Of a stretch of DNA of 64,000 nt, positions 1 to 9,321 are shown in pieces. The DNA is taken from the NCBI RefSeq assembly GCF_013744875.1, contig NZ_CP059399.1, forward strand, positions 3,472,001 through 3,536,000, written 5' to 3'. The notes beneath the pieces are model-generated. The model ran no database searches, was not told where the DNA came from, and saw only the letters and a program-made list of their open reading frames with translations. This DNA comes from Nocardia huaxiensis (GTDB taxonomy: Bacteria > Actinomycetota > Actinomycetes > Mycobacteriales > Mycobacteriaceae). Numbering within the stretch: position 1 is the stretch's first letter; each line of letters begins with the position of its first letter. The translations under genes and the position numbers were made by a program.

Positions 1-1
1 G

Positions 2-1165
2 AACCCCGGACCGGCCGGATACGGCGCGGTGGTGTGGGATGACGGGCATGTGCGGGCGCTGGCCGAACGCAAGGAATTCCTCGGCGTCACCACCAACAAT
101 GTCGCCGAATACCGGGGCCTCATAGCGGGTTTGGAGGCCGCGGCCGAACTCGGTGCGCGCGAGGTTTCCGTGCGCATGGACTCCAAGCTGGTCGTCGAGC
201 AGATGTCCGGGCGCTGGAAGGTCAAGCACGAGGCCATGATTCCGCTGGCCGAGCGGGCCCGGCAGCTGGTCGCGGGCTTCGACCGGGTGAGCTTCGAGTG
301 GATTCCGCGCAAGGAGAACAAGCACGCGGACAAGCTCGCCAATGAGGCCATGGACGACGCGCACCTCGTCGACGAGGTGCGAGAGGCGTTGCCGAAGAAC
401 GAAACTCCGGCGACGACACCGGCACCGGTGGACGAACCCCAGCGCGGGGTTGCGGTCGAGCCGGTGACGCCACCGCAGCAGGCCGTGCCCGGTGGCACCA
501 CCGGACCCGCACCGGGTGGCACCGCGTCGGCTCCCGGGTGGACCGGGGCCATGGGCAAGCCCACACGACTGCTGCTCCTTCGCCATGGGCAGACGGAATT
601 GTCGGTGGAGCGGCGGTATTCGGGGCGGGGCAATCCGCCGCTGACCGCGCTCGGCCGGGAGCAGGCGGCGCGCGCGGCGAAAATGCTTGCGGCCAAGGGC
701 GGTATCGCGGCCATCGTGTGTTCGCCGCTCGGGCGGGCCAAGGAAACCGCCGAGGCCGCCGGGCAGGCGCTGGGTGTGCCGGTGCGGGTGCTCGACGGGT
801 TGATCGAGACGGATTTCGGTGCGTGGGAAGGGCTTACCTTCCTGGAGGCGCGGGAGCGGGATCCGGAACTGCACGACCGGTGGCTGGGGGACCCGTCGCT
901 GGCGGCGCCCGGTGGCGAGAGCTTCGATCAGGTGCGGGAGCGGATCGAAGGCGTGCGGCGGGATCTCGTCGCACTGTATCCGGGCGCGAATGTGCTTGTG
1001 GTGAGCCATGTGACGCCGATCAAGACGCTGCTCCAGCTGGCCCTGGGTGTCGGGCCGTCGCTGCTGTACCGGTTGCATCTGGATCTGGCGTCGCTGTCCA
1101 TCGCGGAGTTCTATCCGGACGGCGGCGCGTCGGTGCGATTGGTGAACGACACCTCCTACCTGTGA
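2..1165 (+). CDS. Bifunctional RNase HI / acid phosphatase (phosphoglycerate mutase-like), 5' partial
   Basis: The reading frame is already open at the left edge (NPGPAGYGAVVWDDG), so the true start lies upstream. The N-terminal part is an RNase H fold that would cut RNA in RNA-DNA hybrids: the NNVAEYRGL segment, the MDSKLV aspartate and a late ADKLANEAMD aspartate are visible. A Pro/Thr-rich linker of about 50 residues follows, then a histidine phosphatase domain with the RHGQTE motif, ETDFGAWEG and the SHVTPIK histidine. Domain order and sequence match the M. tuberculosis Rv2228c type, whose phosphatase half has been linked to alpha-ribazole phosphate in cobalamin synthesis. The gene ends 84 bases before the BrkB-like gene on the same strand. 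Identification is firm; the physiological phosphatase substrate is not shown by the sequence. Confidence 0.93.
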   Translation, partial: NPGPAGYGAVVWDDGHVRALAERKEFLGVTTNNVAEYRGLIAGLEAAAELGAREVSVRMDSKLVVEQMSGRWKVKHEAMIPLAERARQLVAGFDRVSFEWIPRKENKHADKLANEAMDDAHLVDEVREALPKNETPATTPAPVDEPQRGVAVEPVTPPQQAVPGGTTGPAPGGTASAPGWTGAMGKPTRLLLLRHGQTELSVERRYSGRGNPPLTALGREQAARAAKMLAAKGGIAAIVCSPLGRAKETAEAAGQALGVPVRVLDGLIETDFGAWEGLTFLEARERDPELHDRWLGDPSLAAPGGESFDQVRERIEGVRRDLVALYPGANVLVVSHVTPIKTLLQLALGVGPSLLYRLHLDLASLSIAEFYPDGGASVRLVNDTSYL

Positions 1166-1249
1166 GCGTCTGAGCGGGCGCGAGCCCCGGCGGTTCGGCG
1201 TTTGTGCCGCTCGGGGCCGGGTATGCCGCCGTCACTGGAGGTGGCGGAC

Positions 1250-2260
1250 ATGCCCGAGCAGACCACGATCGAGCCGGGCGCGCCGGAGGGCCCGACGGAC
1301 CTGAAACGGCGCTCCTGGTGGTCGGTACTCAAACGCACGGCGGCGGAACTACTGGGCGACCGCATCACCGACTGGGCGGCCGCGCTCACGTATTACAGTG
1401 TGCTGTCGATCTTTCCGGCGCTGCTGGTGCTCACCGCCCTCCTCGGCCTGCTGGGCCCCGAGCCGACTCGGTCGTTGATCGACACCGTCAAGCAGATCGG
1501 GCCGGGCAGCGGCACCGACCTGCTGGTGTCCGCGATCACCGAACTCCAGGACGCCAAGCCGCTGGCCGGACCGCTCGCCATCATCGGTGTGCTGGTGGCG
1601 CTCTGGACGGCGTCGGGATACATCGGCGCGTTCATCCGCGCCGCCAATGACATCTACGAGGTGCGGGAGGGCCGCCCGCTCTGGAAACTGCTGCCCATGC
1701 GGTTCGGGCTGACCGTGCTGCTCATGCTGCTGCTGGCGGCGGTGCTGGTCGGCGTGGTGCTGACCGGCGCGCTCGCCGACCGCGTGGGGGAGTGGCTCGG
1801 CATGGGCGAAACCGCCGTGCGCGTCTGGGGTTTCGTGAAATGGCCGACGCTCGCGCTACTGGTCTCCCTGGCCTTCGCGCTGCTGTACTGGGCCGCCCCG
1901 AACGCCCGCCAGCCGGGCTTCCGCTGGCTCAGCCCCGGCAGTGTGCTGGCCGTGCTGGTGTGGCTGGCCGCCTCCGCCGGATTCACCGTCTACGCAACGA
2001 ATTTCGGCTCCTACAACAAGACCTACGGTTCCCTGGCCGGGGTGGTGGTGTTCCTGGTGTGGTTGTGGCTCACCAATATCGCGGTCCTGCTCGGCGCCGC
2101 CTTCGATGCGGAGCTGGCACGGGCCCGCGGCATCGAACGCGGCCTGCCGCCCGACCACGAACCCTTCCTGCCGCACCGCGACCCACCCGGTGACGAGGAC
2201 GACCCGCCCGCCGAAAACCCGGACGGCGCAACCACTCCGGCCCTCGGGAGGAACCGCTAG
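1250..2260 (+). CDS. YihY/BrkB family integral membrane protein
   Basis: A 336-residue inner-membrane protein of the YihY/BrkB family. About 50 hydrophilic residues are followed by six hydrophobic segments; family landmarks seen are the ALTYYSVLSIFPALL segment, the GYIGAFIRAANDIYEV stretch and the YNKTYGSLAGVVVFLVWLW region near the last helices. The C-terminal 50 residues are charged and Pro/Asp-rich. The ATG at 1250 is preferred because GGAGGTGG (1237-1244) precedes it; an in-frame TTG at 1202 lacks such a site. Members were once called RNase BN but are not nucleases, and their transport or envelope role is unsettled. It stands alone between the RNase H gene and a convergent hydrolase. Confidence 0.88.
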   Translation: MPEQTTIEPGAPEGPTDLKRRSWWSVLKRTAAELLGDRITDWAAALTYYSVLSIFPALLVLTALLGLLGPEPTRSLIDTVKQIGPGSGTDLLVSAITELQDAKPLAGPLAIIGVLVALWTASGYIGAFIRAANDIYEVREGRPLWKLLPMRFGLTVLLMLLLAAVLVGVVLTGALADRVGEWLGMGETAVRVWGFVKWPTLALLVSLAFALLYWAAPNARQPGFRWLSPGSVLAVLVWLAASAGFTVYATNFGSYNKTYGSLAGVVVFLVWLWLTNIAVLLGAAFDAELARARGIERGLPPDHEPFLPHRDPPGDEDDPPAENPDGATTPALGRNR

Positions 2261-2261
2261 T

Positions 2262-3149
2262 TCAGGGACGCAGTACGGCGGAGAGGAACTCGGTCTGGTC
2301 GTAGACGGCCTTCTCGAACCAGTCGTCGAAGTAGATGTCGAAATGCCCGATCGGATAATGCTTCACCACGGCGTGCTTGGTGCGCTCGGCCGCCTTCACC
2401 GTCGGTCCCGGGGGTGCGACGGTGTCGTTGTCGCAGATCGCGTAGAACACCGGCGCCTTGATGTCCTTGGTCCGCCGCGCCGGTGCGTCGAACAGCGTCG
2501 ACAGACCCACCCGCGCAGCCACTTTCGGCCGATACTGCGAACTCTCCTCCGCCAGCCGCCCGTACCCCGACGGCACATCGGCGGCGCTCATCAGCGCCGA
2601 CGAATGCCGTCCGCCCGCCAGCCGCACCCGGATCGGTTTGCGAATGATCGGCCCCACCAGCAGATCCGTGGTCGCCACCGTCCCCGTCTTCAGCAGGCTG
2701 ATCGGCCCCTTCGCCATGGCCGAGGACCACCCGCTGGTGAACGGGCACTGCGCCACCACCGCCGCGATGTAGTGATCGTCCGGCGCCACACTCAGCACAT
2801 GCCCGCCACCGAACGAACTGCCCCACAGGGCGATACGCGTGGCGTCGATCCCCCGCAGCGTGCGCGCGAACGCGATCGCGGCATGCCAGTCCTCGCGCTG
2901 CCGCTTGATATTGATCAACTGCCGGGGTTCACCCGAACTCGCCCCGAAATGCCGGTAGTCGAAGACCAGCGCCGCCATGCCAGCCGCCGCGAACCGCCGC
3001 GCGTACCGGTCCAAACCCATTTCCCGATCTGCCCCCAGCCCGTGCCCCATGACCACGAGCGGACGCGGCTTCGGCGGCCCGTCCGGCTGATACAGCCACC
3101 CCGCACACTGTTCACCACCGGAAGAGAACCCCACCTCGACACGCTCCAT
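2262..3149 (-). CDS. Alpha/beta hydrolase
   Basis: A 295-residue alpha/beta hydrolase. An HGLG oxyanion region lies in the first 45 residues, the nucleophile elbow is GSSFGG at about residue 110, an acidic residue follows in CDNDT, and the catalytic His is in IGHFDIY near the C terminus. There is no signal peptide, so it should be cytoplasmic. The sequence resembles the dienelactone hydrolase/acetyl xylan esterase-like group, but the substrate cannot be read from it. Its stop lies two bases beyond the stop of the BrkB-like gene (convergent), and the RNase P RNA gene begins 26 bases upstream of its start on the other strand. Confidence 0.8.
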   Translation of the reverse strand: MERVEVGFSSGGEQCAGWLYQPDGPPKPRPLVVMGHGLGADREMGLDRYARRFAAAGMAALVFDYRHFGASSGEPRQLINIKRQREDWHAAIAFARTLRGIDATRIALWGSSFGGGHVLSVAPDDHYIAAVVAQCPFTSGWSSAMAKGPISLLKTGTVATTDLLVGPIIRKPIRVRLAGGRHSSALMSAADVPSGYGRLAEESSQYRPKVAARVGLSTLFDAPARRTKDIKAPVFYAICDNDTVAPPGPTVKAAERTKHAVVKHYPIGHFDIYFDDWFEKAVYDQTEFLSAVLRP

Positions 3150-3175
3150 GGCCCCTTACCGTACATTGGTGGCGC

Positions 3176-3602
<427 letters not shown>

Positions 3603-3693
3603 GCCGCTCTTTCAGAGGCGTTCCCGCGGTGCCATGATGGATGGTGCGCCGCGCCGATCCTTATGGCGCAGCAAAATTCTCGCGGAGCGAACA

Positions 3694-4515
3694 ATGGACG
3701 TTCTGTTACTGCTGGCGGCATGGCTGGTGGGTCTGGGCGTGGTGCTCGGGGCCGTCGCGGCATCGTCGGTGCGGGTGGTCGCGCAATACGAGAAGGGCGT
3801 TGTGTTCCGGCTGGGGCGGGCCAGGGCGGTGCGAGAACCCGGATTGCGCATGCTGATTCCCGGCGCGGACCGGATGGAGAAGGTTTCCGTGCAGGTGGTC
3901 ACCATGCCGGTGCCCGCGCAGGAGGGGATCACCCGGGACAATGTGACGGTTCGGGTGGATGCCGTCGTGTACTTCCGGGTCATCGATCCGCTGCGGGCGA
4001 TTGTGGAGGTGCAGGACTATCTGTTCGCGGTCGCCCAGGTGGCGCAGACCTCGCTGCGATCCATCATCGGCAAGAGCGAGCTGGATGATCTGCTCTCCAA
4101 TCGGGAACAGCTCAACAAGGGGCTGGAATTGATGATCGACAATCCGGCGCTGGGATGGGGCGTGCACATCGATCGGGTGGAGATCAAGGATGTGGCGCTG
4201 CCGGATTCGCTGAAACGGTCCATGTCGCGGCAGGCCGAGGCGGAACGGGAGCGGCGGGCGCGCGTCATCTCCGCGGAGGGGGAGTTCCAGGCGTCCAAGC
4301 GGCTCGCGGAGGCCGCGGCGAATATGGCCCAGGCGCCGGCCGCGCTCCAGCTGCGATTCCTGGAGACCGTGGTTCAGGTTGCGGCGGAAAAGAATTCGAC
4401 CCTGGTGCTGCCGTTCCCGGTGGAACTGCTGCGGTTCCTGGAACGCAGCGGTGCGGGGGACAGCGCGGGCACGCCGGAGAAATCGCCTGAGATCCAACAG
4501 AAAACAGCTGAATAG
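3694..4515 (+). CDS. Slipin / SPFH (band 7) domain membrane protein
   Basis: A 273-residue stomatin-like protein. One N-terminal hydrophobic segment (about residues 3-25) anchors an SPFH domain beginning at VRVVAQYEKGVVFRLGR and including the ITRDNVTVRVDAVVYFRV strand pair and the ALPDSLKRSMSRQAEAERERRARVI helix; the C-terminal 25 residues are charged. Family members oligomerise on the inner membrane as scaffolds or protease partners. The ATG at 3694 is chosen because the hydrophobic anchor starts there and GCGGAG precedes it. A 38-codon membrane-peptide gene follows, its ribosome site overlapping this stop codon, which suggests a two-gene unit. Confidence 0.9.
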   Translation: MDVLLLLAAWLVGLGVVLGAVAASSVRVVAQYEKGVVFRLGRARAVREPGLRMLIPGADRMEKVSVQVVTMPVPAQEGITRDNVTVRVDAVVYFRVIDPLRAIVEVQDYLFAVAQVAQTSLRSIIGKSELDDLLSNREQLNKGLELMIDNPALGWGVHIDRVEIKDVALPDSLKRSMSRQAEAERERRARVISAEGEFQASKRLAEAAANMAQAPAALQLRFLETVVQVAAEKNSTLVLPFPVELLRFLERSGAGDSAGTPEKSPEIQQKTAE

Positions 4516-4526
4516 GGAGTCGTTTC

Positions 4527-4643
4527 ATGTCGCTGTCGATGCTGATCCAGCCGTTGGCGGTACTGGTGTTGTTCGCCATCGCTTATCTGTTCAAGTTCAT
4601 CTCCGTGGTGCTGCCGGGTGGATTCCGCGGCAGACAGCCGTAA
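4527..4643 (+). CDS. 38-residue single-span membrane peptide, downstream partner of slipin
   Basis: A short gene: ATG at 4527 and TAA at 4641-4643. The peptide is one hydrophobic helix (about residues 5-30, containing LAVLVLFAIAYLFKF) followed by a basic tail ending RGRQP. GGGAG at 4515-4519 overlaps the slipin stop and lies seven bases before the ATG, so the two are probably translated together. I do not recognise a family. A reasonable inference is a small subunit or regulator of the slipin complex. Confidence 0.6.
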   Translation: MSLSMLIQPLAVLVLFAIAYLFKFISVVLPGGFRGRQP

Positions 4644-4901
4644 CTCGGCGACACTTCCCGAACCCGCGTGCGGCGTGACCGACACCGCTCGCGCCGTGCT
4701 GTGCGCAGACCTCCGGCATGGCTGACAATTGCGGCGCGTCACTTGGCGTGTCTCGGCGCGTCCCGGTGTGCCAAACCGTGATCTTCCCGTAACTGGCCCC
4801 GGACGTGATCGGCGTCATAAAGTGTTGCGCGTTGGAAAGTTCCGTTGCGATCGCAACGGGCGAAGGGCATTCTCGAACTTCGGAAAGCAGGTCTCGTCTA
4901 T

Positions 4902-5234
4902 ATGCGAATTGCTCGCAAACTGGCAGCAGGCGCGCTCCTTGCCGCTGCCGCTTCCGTTTCGGTTGTGCTGGGTTCCGGGTCCGCATCGGCGTTCTCGGTG
5001 ACCCCGCTGCCGGGTGGGGTGCAGGTGGATCTCACCCCGGCGGATACGCAGTGGGTGGCGCAGAACCAGTTCGGCAATACCATCGCCGGTCTGCCGCACC
5101 CGTCCGCCGCCTCGTTCGGTGAGGCGCTCAATTCGGCTGCTGCGCTCTCCTCGCAGTACCCGAACGGCCGCGTGGTGTTCACGGTCTACGGTCCGTTCGA
5201 TCAGCTGAACGGCACCATGCTGGCCCTCCAGTAG
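4902..5234 (+). CDS. Small secreted protein of unknown function
   Basis: A 110-residue protein with a clear Sec signal peptide: MRIARKLAAG start, an Ala/Val-rich core, and a likely cleavage after SGSASA near residue 31. The mature part of about 80 residues has no cysteine and contains VQVDLTPADTQWVAQNQFGN. The ATG at 4902 was chosen because the signal peptide begins there. No family or function is recognisable; it resembles the many short exported proteins of mycolic-acid bacteria. The RNB gene starts 15 bases after its stop and may be co-transcribed. The 258 bases upstream (4644-4901) show no other gene. Confidence 0.72.
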   Translation: MRIARKLAAGALLAAAASVSVVLGSGSASAFSVTPLPGGVQVDLTPADTQWVAQNQFGNTIAGLPHPSAASFGEALNSAAALSSQYPNGRVVFTVYGPFDQLNGTMLALQ

Positions 5235-5249
5235 GGTCAGCGTTCCGCA

Positions 5250-6830
5250 GTGGAACTGCATCAGCGGATCGTGTCGGCGCCGGTCGATTTCGGCGCCGTC
5301 CGAACCGAATTCGGATTGGCCTCGGACTATCCGTCCGAGGCCGTCTCGGAGGCCCGCGACGCGGTTGACGCGTTCGCGGGTGCCCGAGCCGACCGGCGTG
5401 ACATTCCGCTGGTCACCATCGATCCCCCCGGCGCCATGGATCTGGATCAGGCGCTGTGCCTGGAACGCACGGACTCCGGCTTCCTGCTCTACTACGCCAT
5501 CGCCGACGTCGCCGCGGTGGTGCGCCCCGACGGCCCGCTCGCAGCCACCTCCATGGCGCGCGGCCAAACCTTCTACCTCCCTGACGGCACCGTGCCCCTG
5601 CACCCGCCCGTGCTCTCCGAAGGCACCGCCAGCCTGCTGCCCGACCAGGATCGCCCCGCCGCCCTGTGGACCATCGAGCTCGACGAAAACGCCGAACCGC
5701 AGCGCTGTTCGGTGACCCGCGCCCTGGTCCGCTCCCGCGCCCGCCTCGACTACACCGGCGTCCAGGCCGACGCCGACGCCGGCCGCCTGCACCCCTCCGT
5801 CGCCGCCCTCCCCGAATTCGGCCGCCTGCGCATCGAAGCGGGCCTCGAACGCGGCGCCATCACCCTGCGCCTGCCCGCCCAGAACGTGGTCCCCGACGGC
5901 CGCGAGCAAACCGATGTCGACCACTGGCAACTGGTCGTCGAACCCCGCACCGCGGCCGACGATTGGAACGAACAGGTCTCGCTTCTCACCGGCATGTGCG
6001 CGGCTCGAATCATGTTGAACGGCTATGACTCCGGTGGCCGTGCCGGGGATGTCGCCGCGGTGGCGGCCAACGCCGCGCCGCAGCCGGACGGCTCCCCGGC
6101 GGTGGCGGCCGACCCGCATCTGGGCCTGCTGCGCACCATGCCCCCGCCCCCTCCTGCGGCGATCGAATCCATGCGCCGCACGGCCGCCGCTGTCGGCGTG
6201 GAATGGCCCGCCACGGAATCGGTAGGCCGCATGCTCGCCCGACTCGACCCGAACACCCCCGCCGCCCTGGTGCTCATGTCCGAGGCCACCGGTCTGCTGC
6301 GCGGAGCGTCGTACACGCTGCTGAACGGCCAGGCTCCGGATACCGTGCAGCACAGTGCGATCGGCGCTCCCTATGCCCACGTCACCGCCCCGCTCCGCCG
6401 CCTCTCCGACCGCTTCTCCACCGAGATCTGCCTTGCCTATTGCGCGGGAACCGAAGTCCCCCAATGGGTCCGGGCGGGCCTGGCCGCGGCCGCCGACGCC
6501 ATGCGCCGCAGCGACGCCATCGCCGGCAAACTCGAACGCGCCTGCATCGACCTCACCGAATCCACTGTTCTCGCACAGCGAGTCGGCGCCGACTTCGACG
6601 CCGTGGTGCTGCGCGAAGCCAACGGCACCCGCCCCGCCGAAATCTTCGTCGCCGCCCCGCCCGTCCTCGCCAAATGCAGCGGCTCGCCGCCGGAAGGCAA
6701 ACGCGTCCGAGTCCGCCTGGTAACCGCCGACCCCGCCACGCGCACAGTCACTTTCGACTTCACTCCGCCGGAGAACGGCTCGCACGGCAAGGCGTCGGAT
6801 GGCAACGCCCCGGCGAGCCCGCCCGCGTAG
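5250..6830 (+). CDS. RNB-domain exoribonuclease (RNase II/R family, actinobacterial type)
   Basis: A 526-residue protein with an RNB catalytic core and no obvious S1 or cold-shock RNA-binding domain, as is usual for the short actinobacterial members. The metal-binding segment is IDPPGAMDLDQAL at about residues 60-72; later landmarks are YYAIADVAAVV, the YLPDGTVPLHPPVLSEGTASLLP block, and an HVTAPLRRLSDRF motif near residue 375. It should degrade RNA 3' to 5' in the cytoplasm. Where E. coli RNase II has two adjacent aspartates (DMDDA), this protein has DLDQA. The start is GTG at 5250. It lies directly downstream of the small secreted protein. Confidence 0.88.
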   Translation: MELHQRIVSAPVDFGAVRTEFGLASDYPSEAVSEARDAVDAFAGARADRRDIPLVTIDPPGAMDLDQALCLERTDSGFLLYYAIADVAAVVRPDGPLAATSMARGQTFYLPDGTVPLHPPVLSEGTASLLPDQDRPAALWTIELDENAEPQRCSVTRALVRSRARLDYTGVQADADAGRLHPSVAALPEFGRLRIEAGLERGAITLRLPAQNVVPDGREQTDVDHWQLVVEPRTAADDWNEQVSLLTGMCAARIMLNGYDSGGRAGDVAAVAANAAPQPDGSPAVAADPHLGLLRTMPPPPPAAIESMRRTAAAVGVEWPATESVGRMLARLDPNTPAALVLMSEATGLLRGASYTLLNGQAPDTVQHSAIGAPYAHVTAPLRRLSDRFSTEICLAYCAGTEVPQWVRAGLAAAADAMRRSDAIAGKLERACIDLTESTVLAQRVGADFDAVVLREANGTRPAEIFVAAPPVLAKCSGSPPEGKRVRVRLVTADPATRTVTFDFTPPENGSHGKASDGNAPASPPA

Positions 6831-6962
6831 CCGGATTCACCCGGCGGCGGGCCGGTATCCGCGCAAATCGAGGCCCCGCAACACAACTCGCCGCCGTGCG
6901 GCCTCGATCGGCGTGGTGGGGTGGCGAGCCGGGGTGTGGGGTCTGGCGGCGTCGGAGGACAT

Positions 6963-6981
6963 CTACTACACTCGGTCGTAG
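6963..6981. promoter_or_regulatory. Imperfect inverted repeat upstream of membrane protein gene
   Basis: CTACTAC (6963-6969), a five-base spacer, then GTCGTAG (6975-6981): six of seven positions are complementary. It lies about 25 bases before the ATG at 7006, so it could be an operator. CTAC/GTAG arms recall penicillinase-repressor (BlaI/CopY-type) sites, but the match is too weak to name a regulator. Confidence 0.3.
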
Positions 6982-7005
6982 AATTGTCGGTGTCTGGGGG
7001 CACAC

Positions 7006-7443
7006 ATGATCGACTCGACAGCGGCGCGCAGCCCGCGATCGACAACAGCGAACACCGTCCTGCGTGGGGTGACCATCGTCTTCGCCATCGCTCTGGTGGT
7101 GCACGGCGCCGATCACCTCCGGCGCGGCATGAACACCATCTCCATGCTGGTCATGGCGCTCGGCGTGATTCAGCAGCTGGCGGCGGTGGTCACCATCGCG
7201 CTGGTGTTCCGCCGCGACCGGCGAGCCCCGATCGCGGCCATGGCCGTCGGCGCCGCCAGTGCGATCGGATTCACCGTCGTGCACCTGCTGCCCGACTGGT
7301 TCGGCCCGCTCAGCGACAGCTTCATCAACCCGCCGGCCTCCGCCCGGGTGACCGGATTCTCTTGGTTCGCAGCACTGTTCGAGATCGTCGCCGCCCTGGC
7401 GATCGCCGCCGCCGGCCTGCGCGCCCGCGCCGGCCGAGGCTGA
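7006..7443 (+). CDS. Four-helix integral membrane protein, unknown function
   Basis: A 145-residue protein with about 18 polar N-terminal residues and four hydrophobic segments (roughly residues 19-37, 48-67, 76-95 and 118-138). Short charged loops such as FRRDRRAP follow a positive-inside pattern. A G-rich stretch (CTGGGGG) precedes the ATG. Histidines occur near membrane borders (VVHGADHL, VVHLLPDW), but no known metal-site motif is apparent. No family is recognised. It converges on the CHAD gene with a nine-base gap. Confidence 0.68.
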   Translation: MIDSTAARSPRSTTANTVLRGVTIVFAIALVVHGADHLRRGMNTISMLVMALGVIQQLAAVVTIALVFRRDRRAPIAAMAVGAASAIGFTVVHLLPDWFGPLSDSFINPPASARVTGFSWFAALFEIVAALAIAAAGLRARAGRG

Positions 7444-7452
7444 GCCCCCGGG

Positions 7453-8364
7453 TCAGAGGGGACGGTCGCGGAGGAATTCGGTTGCGGCCGGATACTGTTC
7501 GAGGGCCTTGGCGGCGGCTGCCTCTTCGGCGTCGCAGTAGCGCTGGTAATCGGGGGCATCGGATTCGGCGGCGTGGGCGCGCAGGGCGGCGGCGGCTTCG
7601 ATGGCGTCGCGGTGGTCGCCCAGCACGCCCTGCAGGTGTTTGGCATTGCGGGACAACAGGGTTGCGGGCTCACCGAGGACGGCGGCGGCCGCCTCGGCGG
7701 AGTAGCGGAGACGTTTGGCGGCCTTGCGGATGTCGTGCAGGTGCTCGACGCGCTGCTCTTCGGTGAGAGTGGGTTCGATGCGGACCAGGCGGCGCAGGGC
7801 GCGGAAGTCATGGCGGAGGACCGTGGCGAACAGGTCGGCGGCGGGTTTGTCGGCTTCGCTGTGGCGCAGGGGTGGGTTGTCGATCAGGTCGTGCAGGCGC
7901 TCGGTGAGGGCGGTGTAGCGGCGGCTGTCGAAAGCGTCGAGGACGGCGGCGTGCGCTCCCGCGTAGATGCGGCGCTCCTTCGCCACCAGGTCCGCGCCGA
8001 AACTGGCTTCTCCGCTCCGCTTCGCTTTCGGCGATCGCTTCCCGCCGTTCTTCGCGTCGGCTCGGGCGAGCGCTCCGCTGTGGTCGCCGAGCAGTTTCTC
8101 GAAGCGGTCGGCCTTGACCTCGGCGTCGCGGGCCACGCCGAGCAGTCCTGCGAGCCAGCGCAATTCGTCGGTGATCTCGGCGGCCGGTTTGCGGCGCAGG
8201 ATGCGGCGGTAGGACTTCACGACGCTGCGCAGGCGGCGGGTGGCCACGCGCATGGAGTGGACCGAGTCCGGGAGGTCCTGGCGGACTTCGGGTTCGGCGG
8301 CGCACAGCCGGTCCACGTCGAGGGATAGGGCTTCGACCAGGGCGGGACCGGCTGTGGTGTTCAT
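7453..8364 (-). CDS. CHAD domain-containing protein
   Basis: A 303-residue alpha-helical CHAD protein. The conserved VHSMRVATRRLRSV segment at about residues 34-47 and a second repeat beginning HDIRKAAKRLRYSAE near residue 213 give the His and Arg/Lys residues that form the basic pocket. CHAD domains bind inorganic polyphosphate and often co-occur with CYTH triphosphatases; no CYTH domain is present here. A lysine-rich insertion (KNGGKRSPKAKRSGEAS) interrupts the middle. Its ATG immediately follows the stop of the proline iminopeptidase gene with no intervening base, so it is probably the last gene of a three-gene operon. Confidence 0.88.
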   Translation of the reverse strand: MNTTAGPALVEALSLDVDRLCAAEPEVRQDLPDSVHSMRVATRRLRSVVKSYRRILRRKPAAEITDELRWLAGLLGVARDAEVKADRFEKLLGDHSGALARADAKNGGKRSPKAKRSGEASFGADLVAKERRIYAGAHAAVLDAFDSRRYTALTERLHDLIDNPPLRHSEADKPAADLFATVLRHDFRALRRLVRIEPTLTEEQRVEHLHDIRKAAKRLRYSAEAAAAVLGEPATLLSRNAKHLQGVLGDHRDAIEAAAALRAHAAESDAPDYQRYCDAEEAAAAKALEQYPAATEFLRDRPL

Positions 8365-9321
8365 CTAGTACCTGTACTTGTCCGTGGCCGAGACCAGGTG
8401 GTGGGTGATGCCGGGTTCGGCGGCGGCGTGGCCGGCGTCGGGGACCAGGTGCAGCTCCGAGCCGGGCCAGGCTTTGTGCAGGTCCCAGGCGCTGACGGCG
8501 GGGCACACGATGTCGTGGCGGCCCTGCACGATGACGCCGGGAATGTGGGTGATGCGGTCGATGTCGCGCAGCAGCTGACCGTCGTCGAGGAAGCCGCGAT
8601 GCTGGAAGTAGTGGTTCTCGATCTTGGCGAAGGCCAGTGCGAACCGCGGATCGGCGGACTCGGCGACCCGATCAGGATGGGGCAGCAGCGAACTCGTGGC
8701 GCCCTCCCAAGTGGACCACGCGACGGCCGCGTCGGTGGCGGTGGCTGCGTCGGGAGAGTTCAGCAGACGGTGATACACCTCGACGAGGTCGTCGCCGCGC
8801 TCGGCTTCCGGGATCGGCGCCAGGAACTTCTCCCACTCGTCGGGATACACGTATCCCGCGGAGCCATTGTAGTACCAATCGATTTCCTTGCGCCGCAACA
8901 GGAATATCCCGCGCAAGATCAGCTCGGTGACCCGATCGGGATGGGTCTGCGCGTACGCCAGCGCCAGTGTGGAACCCCACGATCCGCCGAACACCTGCCA
9001 CCGCTCGACGCCGAGATGCGTGCGCAGCGCCTCGATGTCGGCCACCAGATGCCAGGTGGTGTTGGTCGCCAGGCTCGCTCCGTCGGCGATGTGCGGCGTG
9101 GACCGCCCGCACCCGCGCTGATCCAGCAGCACGATCCGATACGCCTGCGGGTCGAAGAACTGCCGATGGAACGGCGCCGTCCCGCCACCCGGCCCGCCGT
9201 GCAGGAACACCACCGGCTTCCCGTCCGGATTGCCGCTGACCTCCCAGTAGATCCGCTGCCCGTCACCGACGTCGAGCATGCCCTGCTCGTACGGTTCGAT
9301 CGGCGGGTACAGGGTGCGCAT
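8365..9321 (-). CDS. pip: Proline iminopeptidase (S33)
   Basis: A 318-residue cytoplasmic peptidase releasing N-terminal proline. Family landmarks are HGGPGGG (about residues 38-44), the DQRGCGRS segment, the nucleophile GGSWGS, and the cap-domain block EWEKFLAPIPEAERGDD; the C-terminal GRHDIVCP aspartate and DAGHAAAEPG histidine complete the triad. The ATG at 9321 is assigned because homology starts at MRTLYPPIEPYEQGML. The preceding lipoprotein gene's TGA shares its last base with this ATG (TGATG), so translation is probably coupled. Confidence 0.93.
   Translation of the reverse strand: MRTLYPPIEPYEQGMLDVGDGQRIYWEVSGNPDGKPVVFLHGGPGGGTAPFHRQFFDPQAYRIVLLDQRGCGRSTPHIADGASLATNTTWHLVADIEALRTHLGVERWQVFGGSWGSTLALAYAQTHPDRVTELILRGIFLLRRKEIDWYYNGSAGYVYPDEWEKFLAPIPEAERGDDLVEVYHRLLNSPDAATATDAAVAWSTWEGATSSLLPHPDRVAESADPRFALAFAKIENHYFQHRGFLDDGQLLRDIDRITHIPGVIVQGRHDIVCPAVSAWDLHKAWPGSELHLVPDAGHAAAEPGITHHLVSATDKYRY

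Noticed and set aside
4815..6785. Gly/Arg-rich open frame opposite the RNB gene
   Set aside because: Same shadow pattern; no homology-like motif and it overlaps two supported plus-strand genes.
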